This document shows, one piece after another, positions 4,912-7,152 of a stretch of DNA of 7,152 nucleotides. Each line of letters begins with the position of its first letter. Position 1 is the first letter of the stretch. The notes below the pieces were generated by a model. That model was not told the origin of the DNA. It saw only the letters and a program-made list of their open reading frames with translations, and did no database searches. This stretch comes from Alphaproteobacteria bacterium (lineage in GTDB: Bacteria; Pseudomonadota; Alphaproteobacteria; CAAHEQ01; UBA3637), in assembly GCA_017555325.1 (NCBI GenBank), contig JAFZGR010000012.1:1-7152 (forward strand). The letters run 5' to 3'. The position numbers were made by a program, and so were the translations under genes.

Positions 4912-5659
4912 TTTCTTCTCCTTTATGAATTAATAAATCCAATGCATTTTCCATTGGGTAAGACAGTAAGGCGTGCCCTTCCCCTTTTATTAAATGGCAT
5001 TGAACATCCGTTGATTCAAGAGCATCTTTAATCTTAAATGAATTTTGATAAGGAATTAAATCATCTTTATCCCCATGAACTAAAATAACAGGTCCTGTAT
5101 ATAAAATCCGCCGATTGAGTAATAAATACGGTTCGGCTTCGGTAAACATGGCATACGAAAAACAATATCCTTTTGTCAATTCATTGGGTCCTAAAACAAT
5201 ACCTTTTTTTAACAAATTTCTGATTTCATCCGTAAATAAGTGTTCCCATATCATCGGTAAAAAATCAACACCGGCAGCAAATGTCAACACGCCTTTTACT
5301 TGTGCTGATAATTTTTCCGCTGTTAAAAAAGCAATCCATCCGCCTAATGAACTACCGGCTAAATAGAGCGGATTGGATATATTTTCTGCTTGTATCACTT
5401 CCAACACATCTTTTAAGCATCGTTCAATTCTAAAATCGGCAGGTTCTCCGGATGAATTTCCATGAGATGTATAATCAACGGCCAAAAAACCATAATTTTT
5501 GTTCCGAGCATAATTTTCCAACCGTTGTCCTTTTTCACTGTATCGGGATGATTTTAGCCCGTGTAAATAAATAACAATAGGTGCTTTATCGGTTAACGGT
5601 GAAATAAATGTGTAGGCAAGCAAATGTCCTGCCGTATTTTTTAGTTTTTTTGTATTCAT
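4901..5659 (-). CDS. Alpha/beta hydrolase, ABHD10-like serine esterase
   Basis: The 252-residue alpha/beta hydrolase has no signal peptide and is probably cytoplasmic. The oxyanion-side motif YLHGLKSS is at 31-38, DYTSHGNSSG at 62-71, and the nucleophile elbow GSSLGGW at 102-108 gives Ser104. The acid is in HGDKDDLIP (195-203; Asp199 or Asp200) and the base is His229 (GEGHALLS). The GSSLGGW elbow, the HG-x-x-DD-x-x-P loop and a following S-T-D-V stretch resemble mitochondrial ABHD10, a depalmitoylase/acyl-glucuronide esterase, and its bacterial relatives. The true substrate is unknown: an acyl thioester or ester is likely. The start is supported by an SD AAGGA about nine bases upstream. The stop overlaps the start of tspO by 11 bases, so the two form an operon. 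The promoter is weak: TTGTAA (5719-5714) with TACCTT (5696-5691), spacer 17, is the best I can find. Confidence 0.9.
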   Translation of the reverse strand: MNTKKLKNTAGHLLAYTFISPLTDKAPIVIYLHGLKSSRYSEKGQRLENYARNKNYGFLAVDYTSHGNSSGEPADFRIERCLKDVLEVIQAENISNPLYLAGSSLGGWIAFLTAEKLSAQVKGVLTFAAGVDFLPMIWEHLFTDEIRNLLKKGIVLGPNELTKGYCFSYAMFTEAEPYLLLNRRILYTGPVILVHGDKDDLIPYQNSFKIKDALESTDVQCHLIKGEGHALLSYPMENALDLLIHKGEENDG

Positions 5660-5671
5660 TTTAAAATATCC

Positions 5672-5700
5672 TTGCTTTTTGTTTAGGGATAAGGTAATCT
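5672..5700 (+). promoter_or_regulatory. Weak candidate promoter of comF
   Basis: TTGCTT (5672-5677), a 17-base spacer and TAATCT (5695-5700) place transcription at about 5707, the first base of the ATG. Each box matches only 3 of 6 consensus bases. The spacing from the first T of the -35 to the ATG is 35, the same as for the MORN gene. The nearest SD-like AAGG (5691-5694) is 12 bases from the ATG, which is too far to be good. Confidence 0.3.
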
Positions 5701-5706
5701 GTTTTT

Positions 5707-6456
5707 ATGAAAATTACAAGTTTTTTTACACAAATTTTAAAACAAACAACACAAACAATTTGTGATTTTGTCTTTCCGCCACAATGCCCGTATTGCGAAA
5801 AAACAATTACCAGAGAAGAAATGTTATGTACGGAATGTTTTAAAAAAATTCCATTTATTACGGGACCCAAATGCTATCGATGCGGATGCCCTTTACCATT
5901 TGCCGAAAGTGAAGAAAAACTACTCTGTCCCAAATGTTTAACCTCCCGTTCAGTGTACGACTTATCTCGTTCCGTTTTTGAATATGATTCTTTTTCACGC
6001 AATGCCATTTTGAAGCTAAAATACGCCGACAGAACGGATTTACGGCACTTTTTTGTTGAATATATGTGTCGAGCCGGTATTGATTTATTCGATAAAGCCG
6101 ACATTGTTTTGCCCGTTCCCCTTTATTGGACTCGTCGCCTTAAACGCAAATACAATCAATCCGCCATTTTAGCTGAATTAATTGCAAAAAAGATGTCCCT
6201 AACCTATTCTCCCCATATTTTGCATCGTAAACGAGCAACAAAAGCTCAAGCAGGGCAAACAAAACAAGAGCGGTTAAAAAACGTTCATTCTGCCTTCTCG
6301 ATACGAAATGCCGATAAAATAAAAGGAAAACACGTTTTGTTAATTGATGATGTTTTAACCACCGGTGCAACTGCTAATGCCTGTGCCAAAATATTAAAGG
6401 AAAACGGCGCAAAGGCTGTTTATGTTCTTACCATTGCACAGGCGGTTATTAAATAA
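5707..6456 (+). CDS. ComF-family protein (zinc-ribbon plus phosphoribosyltransferase domain)
   Basis: The 249-residue protein is of the ComF/GntX family. The N-terminal cysteines look like zinc binding: C27-x2-C30, C41-x2-C44, C56-x2-C59 with C61, and C74-x2-C77. The C-terminal half is a type I phosphoribosyltransferase fold with PVPL (136-139), RKYNQ (147-151), RKRATKAQAGQ (174-184) and the PRPP-binding loop VLLIDDVLTTGAT (210-222; Asp214, Asp215). In naturally competent bacteria ComF is needed for taking DNA into the cytoplasm. In many non-competent species its role is undefined, so I do not claim competence. Length is typical (about 220-250). No better start is visible than the ATG at 5707. 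That start has only a distant SD, so translation may be leaderless or weak. It is divergent from the hydrolase-tspO unit with a 47-bp gap and convergent with the Cys-rich gene, with no clear terminator in the 51 bp between. Confidence 0.93.
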   Translation: MKITSFFTQILKQTTQTICDFVFPPQCPYCEKTITREEMLCTECFKKIPFITGPKCYRCGCPLPFAESEEKLLCPKCLTSRSVYDLSRSVFEYDSFSRNAILKLKYADRTDLRHFFVEYMCRAGIDLFDKADIVLPVPLYWTRRLKRKYNQSAILAELIAKKMSLTYSPHILHRKRATKAQAGQTKQERLKNVHSAFSIRNADKIKGKHVLLIDDVLTTGATANACAKILKENGAKAVYVLTIAQAVIK

Positions 6457-6507
6457 CTATTTTATCAAAAAATTAACTGTATCTGATATCACAATCGCTA
6501 AAAAGAA

Positions 6508-7152
6508 CTAATCTGTTAAGCAATAATCCACAACTTTATGAAGTTTAAAATTCATACTACCACAGTTATCGGAACAAGTATCATCATGAAATCTCAATGT
6601 GATTTTTTTTGTACCGTCAAATGAAAAATATTTAACAGGTTGTGAAGTAATGGCATTTTTTGCAATTGTCGCATTTGTTGTCGGGATAGCTGCTGGCTTG
6701 TTAATCATTAATCCCAAATTTACATTGTTACCAGTATCATCTGTTGCATAAACATATGTGTGAAAATTTATATACATCTCCTTACACTTATAATAATGGA
6801 ATCCGCTAATCCATTCAAAATAATACGTTCCTTTTAGTTTGCCCAAATCTGCAACGGTAATTCGGCAATTATATGAACCGTTTGGAGCGGCTGAAGCAAT
6901 ATCCATTTCAACAACATCTTCTGTTTTACAGACACATTCGCCATTCTGATTGGGTTCCAATTCATATTTAGTCGTATCACAATAACAGGCACAGGTTTCC
7001 CCATCTTGTATCTGTCCTGTTGAACACGTTGTTGCACAAGGCGTACACGTTTTTGTTGTTTCATCCCAATGTATTTTATCTTCCGGACAAGATTCACACA
7101 TATTGTTTATTCCGCATATCGGAGTCGGATTAGTACAATCATCATTCGTTAA
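6508..7152 (-). CDS. Cys-rich, probably exported protein (N-terminal part outside window)
   Basis: The reading frame is open to the window edge. The 214 visible residues are the C-terminal part, and the Met codon at 7101-7099 is probably internal because the 17 upstream codons continue the same pattern (C-x6-C-x5-C-x2-C). I do not recognise a named family. Visible residues 1-75 are Cys-rich repeats: CTNPTPICGINNMCESCPED (6-25), then CTPC (36-39) and CACYC (54-58) in an EGF/furin-like arrangement. Residues about 80-214 form a beta-rich Gly/Asn/Thr domain with few Cys (96, 123, 193, 197, 211). In all 17 cysteines are seen. Such composition suits a disulfide-stabilised cell-surface or secreted protein; the signal peptide, if any, lies beyond the window. 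It converges on comF. No signal for the C-terminal domain's function is seen; adhesion or binding is a guess. Confidence 0.85.
   Translation of the reverse strand, partial: LTNDDCTNPTPICGINNMCESCPEDKIHWDETTKTCTPCATTCSTGQIQDGETCACYCDTTKYELEPNQNGECVCKTEDVVEMDIASAAPNGSYNCRITVADLGKLKGTYYFEWISGFHYYKCKEMYINFHTYVYATDDTGNNVNLGLMINKPAAIPTTNATIAKNAITSQPVKYFSFDGTKKITLRFHDDTCSDNCGSMNFKLHKVVDYCLTD

Noticed and set aside
5874..6370. Two minus-strand open frames of 76 codons inside comF
   Set aside because: Shadows of a well-matched comF-family gene, without SD sites or family resemblance.
6834..7097. 87-codon minus-strand frame overlapping the Cys-rich gene
   Set aside because: It lies in another frame of the Cys-rich gene, which shows regular cysteine spacing and remains open to the window edge.
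1..7152. CRISPR array, tRNA genes, insertion sequence or prophage module
   Set aside because: No regular spacer-repeat pattern, cloverleaf, transposase or phage gene was seen in any part of the window.

Overview
The window is an AT-rich (roughly one-third G+C by eye) piece of bacterial chromosome. Eight protein genes can be supported, two of them cut by the window edges. No rRNA, tRNA, CRISPR array or insertion sequence is visible. The gene content (a secreted EndA-type nuclease, class IV AP endonuclease, TspO, an ABHD10-like alpha/beta hydrolase and a ComF-family protein), the gamma/alpha-type signal peptides and the Cys-rich surface-type protein at the right edge suggest an uncultured, AT-rich, Gram-negative proteobacterium. 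An alphaproteobacterium of a host-associated or gut type is my best guess. That placement is inference; there is no phylogenetic marker here.

Layout. Positions 1-1053 (minus) hold the N-terminal 351 residues of an unrecognised protein built from at least four tandem copies of a helix-turn-helix-like module. It is divergent from a gene at 1197-2030 (plus) for a secreted protein with seven 24-residue MORN/YwqK-type repeats. The 143 bp between them carry back-to-back promoters with perfect TTGACA boxes and a dyad between them. The MORN gene appears to be transcribed from the first base of its start codon (leaderless). Next comes a two-gene plus-strand unit, endA-like (2101-2859) and nfo (2878-3711), with its own good promoter. 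An 81-codon orphan gene follows (3859-4104), with its own near-consensus promoter, Shine-Dalgarno (SD) site and intrinsic terminator, so it is monocistronic.

The stretch 4105-4434 has no gene. It holds that terminator, a very AT-rich tract with a perfect hairpin, and a long hairpin that folds well only in minus-strand RNA, just behind tspO. The minus-strand pair alpha/beta hydrolase (4901-5659) and tspO (4435-4911) overlaps by 11 bp and is probably translationally coupled. It is divergent, with only 47 bp between, from a comF-family gene (5707-6456). The right edge (6508-7152, minus) is the C-terminal part of a Cys-rich, probably exported protein that converges on comF.

Functionally the window mixes DNA metabolism (secreted nuclease, AP endonuclease, ComF), a small membrane/esterase operon and three proteins of unknown role: the HTH-like repeat protein, the 81-aa protein and the Cys-rich protein. 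Nothing proves a single new system. The most unusual items are the tandem HTH-like repeat protein, the promoter-to-ATG geometry of the MORN gene, and the strand-polar hairpin with a duplicated arm behind tspO.
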